Positions 1 to 5,325 of a DNA stretch of 6,748 nucleotides are shown one piece after another (within the stretch, counting starts at the first letter, position 1; each line of letters opens with the position of its first letter). The position numbers and the translations under genes were made by a program. Location of the stretch: NCBI GenBank assembly GCA_946006895.1, contig CAMFZO010000083.1, forward strand, positions 1-6,748, in the 5' to 3' direction. The notes under the pieces are model-generated. The model searched no databases, was not told where the DNA came from, and was given only the letters and a program-made list of their open reading frames with translations. This DNA is from an uncultured Clostridia bacterium (lineage in GTDB: Bacteria > Bacillota > Clostridia > Oscillospirales > Oscillospiraceae).

Positions 1-1105
1 GACGGGAGGCAACGATGCCCACCACGCCCTGGTGCCAGTTTTCTCCGGCCAGGACGATGGCGCTGTCCGCGCCGTGCTTTCCGCGCAGACGACCGGCGGC
101 CTCCCGGTAAATTTCGTGCTCCGTGGCCTGCCGCTCCCGGTTGAGGCGGCAGAGGGTATCCGCCAGTTCGGCGGCTTTGGCCTCGTCGTCGGTCAGAAAC
201 AGCTCCACAGCCAGCTCCGCGTGCTCCATGCGTCCGGCGGCGTTGATCCGGGGGGCCAGAACATAGCCGATGGTGGTGGCGGTGATAGGCTGGGCGTCGC
301 AGCCACAGGCGGCCATCAGGGCACGGATGCCCAGACGCCGGGGCTTTTGCAGGGCCTCCAGACCCTGGACCACCAGGCGGCGGTTTTCCCCGCACAGGGG
401 CATGACGTCGGCAATGGTGCCCAGGCAGAACAGATCGCAGTAGCGCCCGGCAAGCTCCTCCTGGTCGCCGTGGAGGGCGGCGGCCAGCTTAAAGGCGATG
501 CCCACGCCGGAAAGATTGGTGTGGGGATAGGTGCGGTCGGGACGGTGGGGATCCACCACGGCGTCGGCGCCGGGCAGGGTGTCCTTACATTCGTGGTGAT
601 CCGTCACCACAAGGCGGATGCCCAGCCGGGTGCACAGCTCCGCCTCCCGCAGGGCCGTGATGCCGCAGTCGACGGTGATGATCATGCCCACGCCCTGTCT
701 GTGCAGGTCATAGATGGCGCCCTCGTTGAGGCCGTAGCCCTCCTCCAGGCGGCCGGGAATGTGGCAGATGCAGTCGGCGCCCAGACTGCGCAGATAGTCG
801 GTCAAAAGACAGGTGGCGGTGATGCCGTCCACGTCGTAGTCGCCGAAAACGGCGATTTTTGTATGAGACTCCATGGCCTGACGCACCGCACGGGCGGCGG
901 CGTCCATTTCCTTCATGGCAAAGGGGTCAATGAGGGGAGCGCCGCAGTCCAGCAGCGCGGCAGCCTGCTCCGGCGTGTTGTAGCCCCGCCCGCTGAGAAC
1001 GCAGGCGGTCAGAACGCCGTAGCCGACATCGCGAAGCGCCTCCACACAGGGGCGCTTCGGCGACGCAATATTCCAAGTTCCGTACTTCACTCGATACCAT
1101 CCCAT
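1..1105 (-). CDS. recJ: Single-stranded-DNA-specific exonuclease RecJ, N-terminal part (runs off left edge)
   Basis: RecJ is a cytoplasmic 5'-3' exonuclease on single-stranded DNA, used in RecF-type recombination, mismatch repair and fork restart. Translating the minus strand gives 368 residues before the edge. The DHH-family motifs appear in order: GDYDVDG (88-94), VDCGI (145-149), TDHHE (168-172), LGTIADVMPL (228-237), PRINAAGRM (285-293), and GVVGIVASR (360-368), which opens the DHHA1 part. The first four carry the metal-binding Asp and His residues. The family is usually about 560 residues or more, so roughly a third to a half is missing beyond the edge. I chose ATG at 1105 because the N-terminus it gives, with a DPF element at 60-62 ahead of motif I, has the normal RecJ layout and because a promoter lies directly upstream. 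No Shine-Dalgarno precedes it. It is divergent from the phosphoesterase gene. Confidence 0.95.
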   Translation of the reverse strand, partial: MGWYRVKYGTWNIASPKRPCVEALRDVGYGVLTACVLSGRGYNTPEQAAALLDCGAPLIDPFAMKEMDAAARAVRQAMESHTKIAVFGDYDVDGITATCLLTDYLRSLGADCICHIPGRLEEGYGLNEGAIYDLHRQGVGMIITVDCGITALREAELCTRLGIRLVVTDHHECKDTLPGADAVVDPHRPDRTYPHTNLSGVGIAFKLAAALHGDQEELAGRYCDLFCLGTIADVMPLCGENRRLVVQGLEALQKPRRLGIRALMAACGCDAQPITATTIGYVLAPRINAAGRMEHAELAVELFLTDDEAKAAELADTLCRLNRERQATEHEIYREAAGRLRGKHGADSAIVLAGENWHQGVVGIVASR

Positions 1106-1121
1106 TTTATTTTTTCTTTTT

Positions 1122-1150
1122 ATTATAACAGATTTTTCTCCGGTACACAA
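1122..1150 (-). promoter_or_regulatory. Sigma-A-type promoter of recJ
   Basis: On the minus strand a perfect TATAAT (1122-1127) lies 17 bp from TTGTGT (1145-1150), and TG one base before the -10 makes it an extended -10. Transcription would start near 1115, only about 10 nt before the recJ ATG at 1105, so the mRNA would be almost leaderless. This agrees with the absence of a ribosome binding site. The start position is an inference from spacing. Confidence 0.75.
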
Positions 1151-1212
1151 TAGGAGGATGGGGAGAAACTCGCGTCCGAAGCGGAGAAATTTGTCAGGAA
1201 GGGAGGCAGACC

Positions 1213-2046
1213 ATGAGGAAATTCCGAAAGCTGATGGCGGTGCTGGTGCTTCTGGGCTGCCTTGCCGGGTTTCTTCTGTGGGAAAACGTGTCCATACAGA
1301 CGGAGGAATTTTCCGTCACCCTGGCATCACTTCCGGCGGAATTGAATGACCTGCGGCTGGCGGTGCTGTCGGACCTTCACGGGCGGCAGTTCGGACGGGA
1401 CAGCGCCTCTCTTTTACAGGCGGTCAAAGAGGCCAGGCCCGATCTGATCTGCCTGACCGGCGACCTGTTTGACGAGGACACGGACCTTTCCATGCTGCCG
1501 CCGCTGCTCAAGGGCCTGACGGATCTTGCTCCGGTATGCTATGTGACGGGGAACCATGAATGGCAGGTGAAGGAGCTGCGGCAGGTCCTTGCCTCCATGG
1601 AGGCGGCGGGAGTGACCGTGCTGCAGAACGAATACGCCCTGCTGCGGCGGGGGGAGGCGGCCCTGGTGGTGGCGGGGGTGGACGATCCCTGCGGACCTGC
1701 GGACAAGAAAACGCCACGGGCGCTGGTGGAGGAAATCCGTGCGGACCTGGGTGACCCCTGCATCCTCATGCTATCCCACCGCAACGACGAGCTGCCCCTG
1801 TGGGCATCCCTCGGCGTGGATCTGGTCCTCAGCGGCCACTGCCACGGCGGCGTGGTCCGGCTGCCGTTTCTGGGAGGCGTCTTCGGTACGGAGCATCAAC
1901 TGTTTCCGAACTATGACAGCGGCCTGTACCGCAGTGCCGAAACCACCCTGTTCGTCAGCCGGGGACTGGGTCTGGGGAGGCTCCCGTTCCGCCTGAACAA
2001 CCGGCCTCAGCTTGCGATAATAACGCTCCGCTGCCCGAAAACGTAA
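1213..2046 (+). CDS. Membrane-anchored calcineurin-like metallophosphoesterase (YkuE/YaeI type)
   Basis: This 277-residue protein has a basic N-terminus followed by one hydrophobic helix (about 8-23), so the catalytic domain should sit outside the membrane, held by a signal anchor. The binuclear metal site of the calcineurin-like family can be read off: DLH (54-56), GD (83-84), GNHE (113-116), SHRND (188-192) and GHCHGG (208-213). The family's late SRGLG block (249-253) and an NRPQ element near the C-terminus fit the YkuE/YaeI subgroup. Members of that subgroup have been linked to phosphodiester or lipid phosphate hydrolysis, but the substrate cannot be told from sequence. A weak lipobox-like LLGC (13-16) leaves a lipoprotein possible. 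The ATG at 1213 is preceded by GGGAGG (1201-1206) at 6 nt. I see no clear promoter of its own and no terminator after it. Confidence 0.9.
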   Translation: MRKFRKLMAVLVLLGCLAGFLLWENVSIQTEEFSVTLASLPAELNDLRLAVLSDLHGRQFGRDSASLLQAVKEARPDLICLTGDLFDEDTDLSMLPPLLKGLTDLAPVCYVTGNHEWQVKELRQVLASMEAAGVTVLQNEYALLRRGEAALVVAGVDDPCGPADKKTPRALVEEIRADLGDPCILMLSHRNDELPLWASLGVDLVLSGHCHGGVVRLPFLGGVFGTEHQLFPNYDSGLYRSAETTLFVSRGLGLGRLPFRLNNRPQLAIITLRCPKT

Positions 2047-2074
2047 ACAAATCGTAAATATTTTGCCGAAAAAC

Positions 2075-2102
2075 TTGTAATATTCTCTGACCGCACTATA
2101 AT
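2075..2102 (+). promoter_or_regulatory. Promoter of the zinc-ribbon membrane protein gene
   Basis: TTGTAA (2075-2080) and a perfect TATAAT (2097-2102) are 16 bp apart in an AT-rich gap. The transcript would begin around 2109 and give a leader of about 13 nt that just includes AGGTG (2109-2113), the likely ribosome binding site, 8 nt before the ATG at 2122. The octamer TAATATTC occurs twice (2078-2085 and 2099-2106), 21 bp apart and overlapping both promoter elements. Confidence 0.7.
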
Positions 2103-2121
2103 ATTCCCAGGTGATAAAGTT

Positions 2122-2532
2122 ATGTTTCGACGCATAGGCGAGGCTTTCCGCCGCTTTATGTACGGACGCTACGGCTCCGATGAACTGAATATCGGGCTGC
2201 TGGTCACCGCCGTGATCGTCAGCCTGCTCCATTCGATCCTGACGCTCTTTCTGGGTAACAGCCAGGTCTTTGTGATGGTGGTCTCACCTCTGCTGTACCT
2301 GCTGATTTTGGGATTGCTGGGCTTTGACCTGTTCCGCACCTTTTCCCGCAACATCTATGCGCGGCAAAAGGAGAACCGCTGGTTCCGACAGGCTTGGACA
2401 CGGATCAGGGACCGGAAGAACCGCTATTTCCGCTGTCCCAAGTGCAAGCAGATGGTCCGTGTGCCCCGCAAAAAGGGCAAGATCAGCATCCGTTGCCCCA
2501 AATGCGGCGAAAAATTCATCCGCAAGACCTGA
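2122..2532 (+). CDS. Small two-helix membrane protein with C-terminal zinc ribbon
   Basis: The 136-residue product has three parts. A short basic segment (1-18) is followed by two hydrophobic helices (about 23-44 and 48-70), then a strongly basic linker (72-103), then a zinc ribbon with CPKC at 105-108 and CPKC at 125-128. The 16-residue spacer between the two knuckles is rich in Lys and Arg. The four cysteines probably bind one zinc ion. With both helices close together and positive charge on each side, the ribbon is most likely cytoplasmic; this is an inference. Proteins of this layout are common in Clostridia and have no assigned function that I know of. The gene has its own promoter and its own terminator, so it looks monocistronic. 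Confidence 0.85.
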   Translation: MFRRIGEAFRRFMYGRYGSDELNIGLLVTAVIVSLLHSILTLFLGNSQVFVMVVSPLLYLLILGLLGFDLFRTFSRNIYARQKENRWFRQAWTRIRDRKNRYFRCPKCKQMVRVPRKKGKISIRCPKCGEKFIRKT

Positions 2533-2537
2533 AAAAA

Positions 2538-2554
2538 TTGCCGAACTGCGGCAA
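2538..2554. other. Short hairpin just after the zinc-ribbon gene
   Basis: TTGCCG (2538-2543) and CGGCAA (2549-2554) pair around a 5-nt loop. Read on the minus strand the stem is followed by six T residues (2537-2532), so it could terminate leftward transcription. On the plus strand it has no T-run. Confidence 0.5.
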
Positions 2555-2556
2555 AG

Positions 2557-2598
2557 AAGAACGGATACGCTTCCTCGGAAGGGTATCCGTTCTTTTTT
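2557..2598 (+). terminator. Intrinsic terminator of the zinc-ribbon gene
   Basis: A 12-bp stem (2557-2568 with 2583-2594), read as AAGAACGGATAC and GTATCCGTTCTT, carries a further small CTTC/GAAG stem inside the loop and ends in a run of six T (2593-2598). It lies 24 nt after the stop codon and separates this gene from bioY. Confidence 0.9.
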
Positions 2599-2642
2599 CG
2601 GTCGTTCTCTGCGGCCGCGAGATAGAAATCTCCATTATTTTA

Positions 2643-2657
2643 CAAGAATTTTTCTTG
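2643..2657. promoter_or_regulatory. Candidate operator: inverted repeat on the bioY -35 box
   Basis: CAAGAA (2643-2648) and TTCTTG (2652-2657) form a perfect inverted repeat with a 3-nt spacer. Its right arm overlaps the first bases of the -35 element, so a bound repressor would block polymerase. It does not look like the BirA, BioR or BioQ boxes that I know. The operator role is an inference from position and symmetry alone. Confidence 0.4.
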
Positions 2658-2682
2658 CGTTTTCGACGGAATCTGGTATGAT
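2655..2682 (+). promoter_or_regulatory. Promoter of bioY
   Basis: TTGCGT (2655-2660) and TATGAT (2677-2682) are 16 bp apart, with TG one base upstream of the -10 (extended -10). Transcription would start near 2689 and leave a leader of about 26 nt that contains AGGA (2701-2704), 10 nt ahead of the ATG. Confidence 0.7.
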
Positions 2683-2714
2683 AGTGCGGAAAAACACGAA
2701 AGGAAGCGATCTCC

Positions 2715-3239
2715 ATGCGTTCACCACTGCGCAACATGCTCCTGACCGCTCTGTTTGCCGCGCTGACGGCGGTGGGAGCCTTTCTCCGCATCCCCCTCGG
2801 CTACAGCTCCTTTACCCTTCAGGTCTTTTTCACCTGTATGGCGGGCGTATTGCTGGGGCCTTACTGGGGTGCCGCGTCCCAGGCGGTCTATGTCCTGCTG
2901 GGTCTGGTGGGTCTGCCCATCTTCACCGAGGGCGGCGGCCTGATGTACTTCGCCAAGCCCACCTTCGGTTTCCTGCTGGGCCTCATCCCCATGGCCTTTG
3001 TCATCGGCATACTGATGAAGCATCTGCGCTTCAAGCCCTTCCCGCGCATCGCCCTGTCCTGCGTCGTGGGTCTGGTGGTCCTGTACATCGTGGGACTGCC
3101 GTACTTCTATTTTGCCCTCGGCGGCGCGTGGAGCGTCGGCAAAACGATCGTTTCCGGCTGCCTGATCTTCCTGCCCTATGATGCCCTGAAAATTCTTGTG
3201 GCCAGCCTCCTGGGCAGCAAGCTCTACGGGCGGCTGTGA
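2715..3239 (+). CDS. bioY: BioY biotin transporter substrate-binding (S) subunit
   Basis: BioY binds and imports biotin, usually together with the energising module of an ECF transporter (EcfA, EcfA', EcfT); no such genes are in the window, so a shared ECF module elsewhere is likely. The 174-residue protein is almost entirely membrane-spanning, with six hydrophobic segments at about 8-25, 33-50, 55-69, 83-101, 111-134 and 145-168. Family signatures are present: PLGYSSFTLQ (27-36), LLGLVGLPIF followed by a glycine triplet (61-75), KPTFGFLLG (81-89) and LPYDALK (153-159). The length is normal for BioY. ATG 2715 is preceded by AGGA at 10 nt. The gene is monocistronic, with its own promoter and a strong terminator. 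A biotin ligase gene lies 1.1 kb downstream on the other strand. Confidence 0.95.
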   Translation: MRSPLRNMLLTALFAALTAVGAFLRIPLGYSSFTLQVFFTCMAGVLLGPYWGAASQAVYVLLGLVGLPIFTEGGGLMYFAKPTFGFLLGLIPMAFVIGILMKHLRFKPFPRIALSCVVGLVVLYIVGLPYFYFALGGAWSVGKTIVSGCLIFLPYDALKILVASLLGSKLYGRL

Positions 3240-3255
3240 CGCCGGAGATCAATGG

Positions 3256-3290
3256 AAAAACAGCGCTCTGCCGTGCAGAGCGCTGTTTTT
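3256..3290. terminator. Bidirectional terminator shared by bioY and the 58-residue miniprotein gene
   Basis: A perfect 16-bp stem (3256-3271 with 3275-3290) closes a 3-nt loop CGT. It starts with five A and ends with five T, so each strand shows a GC-rich hairpin plus U-run. It sits 16 nt after the bioY stop codon and 19 nt after the stop codon of the convergent small gene. Confidence 0.95.
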
Positions 3291-3309
3291 CTACAGTTGC
3301 GTTTGGATG

Positions 3310-3486
3310 TCAGGGCTCGATGTCGTCGAACTCTTCAAACTCGTCGGACGCGTCCTTCTCCTTGCAGCAGGGCAGGAGCTTCTTGATGTCCTCCCAGAAG
3401 TGAACGAGCGCCACCACCATGGCACCGACGACGACCACGCCGCCGATAATGGCCAGCACGAGCTTCAAACTGCTGTTTTTCTTCAT
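3310..3486 (-). CDS. 58-residue single-pass membrane miniprotein with acidic tail
   Basis: I do not recognise this protein. The start at 3486 is well supported: AGGAGG lies 8 nt upstream and a good promoter precedes it. The product begins with a basic MKKN segment, then a hydrophobic helix of Val, Ala, Ile and Gly (about 8-30). A short amphipathic stretch, WEDIKKLLPCCK (31-42), follows with two adjacent cysteines (40-41). The tail (43-58) is strongly acidic and ends in FEEFDDIEP. The N-in topology expected from the charges would place the acidic tail outside, but the helix could also be a signal anchor with another orientation. The CC pair just past the helix could be acylated, bind a metal or form disulfides; all of these are guesses. 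It lies 61 nt behind the nitroreductase gene and ends against the shared terminator. Confidence 0.8.
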   Translation of the reverse strand: MKKNSSLKLVLAIIGGVVVVGAMVVALVHFWEDIKKLLPCCKEKDASDEFEEFDDIEP

Positions 3487-3516
3487 AGCTTCTACCTCCT
3501 TTCACTTTTCAATCAT

Positions 3517-3544
3517 AGTATACCGCAATTTTCGGATTTGGCAA
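3517..3544 (-). promoter_or_regulatory. Promoter of the 58-residue miniprotein gene
   Basis: On the minus strand TTGCCA (3539-3544) and TATACT (3517-3522) are 16 bp apart. Transcription would start near 3510, giving a 24-nt leader that carries the AGGAGG site. The gap to the end of the nitroreductase gene is only 61 nt, so the small gene may be expressed both from here and by read-through. Confidence 0.65.
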
Positions 3545-3547
3545 GCA

Positions 3548-4072
3548 TTATTTTACCCGCAGAATATAATCGCTTTTTCGCGGCTTGACGGGGCGGAATT
3601 CTCCCGTGGGATAGCCAAGGATGCAGTGACCGACGCCGATGTAGTCGCCCTCCACGCCCCATTTTTTTAAGAGGGCTTTGCCCTCCGGAGAGGCGAACTC
3701 CTCTCTTGCCCGGTGGATCCAGCAGGCACCGACGCCCAGGGACCAGGCCGCCAGCATCAGATTGCCGATGACCAGGGAGCCGTCCTCTACGTTGGTGGAG
3801 GCATCGGCAGCGGCCAGGACCACACAGACCGTCGGTGCGCCGAAGAAGGGGTGACCGGCAGGGTTGCCCAGCACGGCGGCGTTCATCCGTTCCAGCGCGG
3901 CGATGTCCGCCGGGTCCTGCAGCACGACGATTTTCGGCGACTGAAGCCCTCTGCCCGTGGCGGCGAAGGTGCCCGCCCGGAGAATCTGCTCCAGGTCACT
4001 TTCCTTCAACTGCTCCGACAGGAAGCTGCGGCAGCTCCTGCGCTCCTCCATTGCTTTCAAAATTTCGTTCAT
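3548..4072 (-). CDS. Nitroreductase-family FMN-dependent oxidoreductase
   Basis: This 174-residue cytoplasmic flavoenzyme belongs to the nitroreductase fold, whose members are FMN-binding homodimers that reduce nitro compounds, quinones or other small acceptors with NAD(P)H. The true substrate cannot be inferred. The FMN-phosphate motif ERRSCRSF (10-17) is at the usual N-terminal place. The segment IGNLMLAAWSLGVGACWI (102-119) and the late GVGHCILGYP (146-155) are typical of the family. It is on the short side, as in small one-domain clostridial members. I set the start at ATG 4072 because AGGAGG (4080-4085) lies 7 nt upstream and the FMN motif follows directly. The frame stays open further upstream, to 4318, but there it translates a repeat block with no family resemblance. 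birA lies 268 nt upstream on the same strand. Confidence 0.92.
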   Translation of the reverse strand: MNEILKAMEERRSCRSFLSEQLKESDLEQILRAGTFAATGRGLQSPKIVVLQDPADIAALERMNAAVLGNPAGHPFFGAPTVCVVLAAADASTNVEDGSLVIGNLMLAAWSLGVGACWIHRAREEFASPEGKALLKKWGVEGDYIGVGHCILGYPTGEFRPVKPRKSDYILRVK

Positions 4073-4115
4073 GATGTGACCTCCTGTTCTATTTGTCGTT
4101 TTAATAAACTTTGAC

Positions 4116-4137
4116 GGCGGGACTGAGGCCCGCCTTT
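4116..4137. other. GC-rich hairpin upstream of the nitroreductase gene
   Basis: GGCGGG (4116-4121) and CCCGCC (4129-4134) pair around a 7-nt loop, followed on the plus strand by only three T. It could be a weak terminator or part of the adjoining repeat block. No gene on the plus strand ends here. Confidence 0.4.
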
Positions 4138-4163
4138 GGTGTGCATTTCCTTGGCTGGTCGCA

Positions 4164-4228
4164 GGGTCGGCTATCAGCCGTCCGTTTGGATGCAGCGCGG
4201 TCGTTGGCGGGCGGCTGATAGCCGCCCC
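4164..4228. repeat. REP-like palindromic element: imperfect inverted repeat with a hairpin in each arm
   Basis: Two 21-nt arms (4164-4184 and 4208-4228) are reverse complements with 19 of 21 matches, and both differences still allow G-U pairing in RNA. They enclose 23 nt. Each arm also folds on itself: CGGCT-ATC-AGCCG in the left arm and GGCGGCT-GAT-AGCCGCC in the right. The arrangement resembles the intergenic palindromic elements scattered through many Clostridia genomes; that comparison is from memory and unverified. It does not look coding on either strand. Confidence 0.75.
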
Positions 4229-4251
4229 TACGCAGAGGCTCGTCAGGTGTC

Positions 4252-4278
4252 CGTAGGGCGCGACCACCGGGCGCGCCG
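4252..4278. repeat. Second palindromic repeat unit, head-to-head with the first
   Basis: GGCGCG (4257-4262) and CGCGCC (4272-4277) pair around a 9-nt loop. The unit opens with CGTAGGG (4252-4258), which is the reverse complement of CCCTACG (4226-4232) at the end of the preceding element. The two units therefore share a CGTAGGG-palindrome design and face each other across about 20 nt, like a composite of paired REP units. Confidence 0.6.
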
Positions 4279-4288
4279 TTTTATATCC

Positions 4289-4303
4289 GTCTGCGAAGCA
4301 GAC
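4289..4303. repeat. Small perfect hairpin GTCTGC-GAA-GCAGAC
   Basis: Six base pairs close a GAA loop between the palindromic units and the 7-nt tandem repeat. No T-run follows on either strand, so a role as a terminator is not supported. Confidence 0.55.
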
Positions 4304-4312
4304 ACCATAGTC

Positions 4313-4340
4313 ATTCACTATTCACTGTGCACTATTCATT
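4313..4340. repeat. Four 7-nt tandem units abutting the birA stop codon
   Basis: ATTCACT, ATTCACT, GTGCACT and ATTCATT follow one another without gaps and stop exactly at the birA stop codon (4341-4343, minus strand). The units match ATTCACT at 7, 7, 5 and 6 of 7 positions. It is too short and regular to be a CRISPR array. Confidence 0.6.
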
Positions 4341-5192
4341 TCACACATATCCGTACAGCCCGCGGACGGACACCTCGCCGGTATTGACCGTGGTGCGCTG
4401 TCCGCTTTTCAGGCGGACGATCAGCCCGCCGTCTTCGTCGATGCCCTCGGCGAAGGCTTCCTCCCGGAAATCCCCGCGCAGAAGCTGCACCGGCTTTCCA
4501 ACGGTGACGCAGGCGGCGGCGTACTCCGCCATCCAGGCGGCCTTTTCCGTCAGCAGCACCCGGCTCATCTGCCGCAGCCGGAAGGCCATCGCCCCGGCCA
4601 GAGCATTGGGATCCACCGGCCCACCAGTCAGCTCCCGCAGGGAAGTAGCCATGGGCCGCACCTCCGGGGGAAAATCGTCAGGCGCCGTGTTGCAGTTGAC
4701 GCCGATACCGATGATGACCCGGTCCGTACCCACCCACTCGGTCAGGATGCCGCAGAGCTTTTTGCCGCCGACGATCAGGTCATTGACCCATTTTAATTCC
4801 GCCTCCACGCCGCAGCAGTCAAAGACCGCCCTGCGCATGGCCACCGCCGACATGGCCGTCAGGTGGAGCAGCTTTTGCGGCTCGACCTCCGGGCGCAGCA
4901 GGATGGACAGGTATACGCCGCCCTCGGGCGAGGCAAAGCGCCTCCCCAGACGGCCCCGTCCGCCGGTCTGACAGCCCGTGACCAGAACCATGCCGTCAGG
5001 CGCGTCCTCCCTGGTTTTCAAAAGGTCGTTGGTGGAGGTGCAGGAGGGCAGAAGCTGCACCGGCCCGGGGCAGAGGACTGCCAGCCGCTGTTCCGTGAGG
5101 ACGCACTCGGGCATATTCCGGAACCCGTCCGGGACCGCCGGGCCTGCCGGGACGTGTCCGTCTCCCGTGGAATAACTGGGAATTTTTTCCAA
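4341..5192 (-). CDS. birA: Biotin-[acetyl-CoA-carboxylase] ligase, catalytic-only type
   Basis: BirA makes biotinyl-5'-AMP from biotin and ATP and transfers biotin to the lysine of carboxylase carrier proteins in the cytoplasm. Family motifs are in order: TSTND (52-56), the adenylate/biotin loop TGGRGRLGRRF (76-86), KWVNDL (134-139, usually KWPND), KKLCGILTE (144-152), GIGVN (162-166), and a C-terminal SH3-like domain from about 230 with TGEVSVRG (271-278). The segment ahead of TSTND is too short for a helix-turn-helix domain, so this is a group I ligase that should not act as the biotin repressor. The start is uncertain. TTG 5192 has AGAGAGG 9 nt upstream. The ATG at 5114 (residue 27 here) has no good ribosome binding site, yet its N-terminus resembles other catalytic-only ligases. 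It is divergent from metF. Confidence 0.93.
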   Translation of the reverse strand: MEKIPSYSTGDGHVPAGPAVPDGFRNMPECVLTEQRLAVLCPGPVQLLPSCTSTNDLLKTREDAPDGMVLVTGCQTGGRGRLGRRFASPEGGVYLSILLRPEVEPQKLLHLTAMSAVAMRRAVFDCCGVEAELKWVNDLIVGGKKLCGILTEWVGTDRVIIGIGVNCNTAPDDFPPEVRPMATSLRELTGGPVDPNALAGAMAFRLRQMSRVLLTEKAAWMAEYAAACVTVGKPVQLLRGDFREEAFAEGIDEDGGLIVRLKSGQRTTVNTGEVSVRGLYGYV

Positions 5193-5296
5193 TACCGCCG
5201 ACCTCTCTTTCCACCCCTGTGTTTCATTCGCGCCTCCCGTGCCCGCCGACCGCGCAAAAGGGTGGTCCGGCGTCCCGTGAGGCTTGTTTTTTCCTT

Positions 5297-5325
5297 ATTT
5301 TATACCATTTTTGGAAAAATGTAAA
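5297..5325 (-). promoter_or_regulatory. Probable birA promoter
   Basis: On the minus strand TTTACA (5320-5325) is 17 bp from TAAAAT (5297-5302). An overlapping TATAAA (5299-5304) preceded by TGG offers an extended -10 alternative. The leader to TTG 5192 would be about 100 nt. An AT-rich hairpin (5307-5322) lies between the two promoter elements. Confidence 0.55.

Noticed and set aside
32..1153. Long plus-strand open frame of 373 codons
   Set aside because: It lies opposite recJ, whose conserved motifs are unmistakable on the minus strand. The plus-strand product is a low-complexity Gly/Val/Ala sequence with no family look and no ribosome binding site.
1158..1349. Plus-strand 63-codon frame starting right after AGGAGG
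   Set aside because: The AGGAGG (1152-1157) touches the ATG with no spacer, and the frame overlaps the phosphoesterase start, which has a properly spaced site.
2324..3181. Plus-strand 285-codon frame across the zinc-ribbon gene and bioY
   Set aside because: It crosses a clear terminator and a promoter, and overlaps two well-supported genes in another frame.
4073..4318. N-terminal extension of the nitroreductase (82 residues)
   Set aside because: It translates the repeat block. The ATG at 4072 has an ideal ribosome binding site and gives a normal family N-terminus.
4313..4340. Possible CRISPR remnant
   Set aside because: The units are 7 nt with no spacers and no cas genes nearby, so it is a plain short tandem repeat.
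4327..4971. Plus-strand 214-codon Ser/Pro/Arg-rich frame opposite birA
   Set aside because: It is the antisense shadow of a biotin ligase with full family motifs and has no ribosome binding site.
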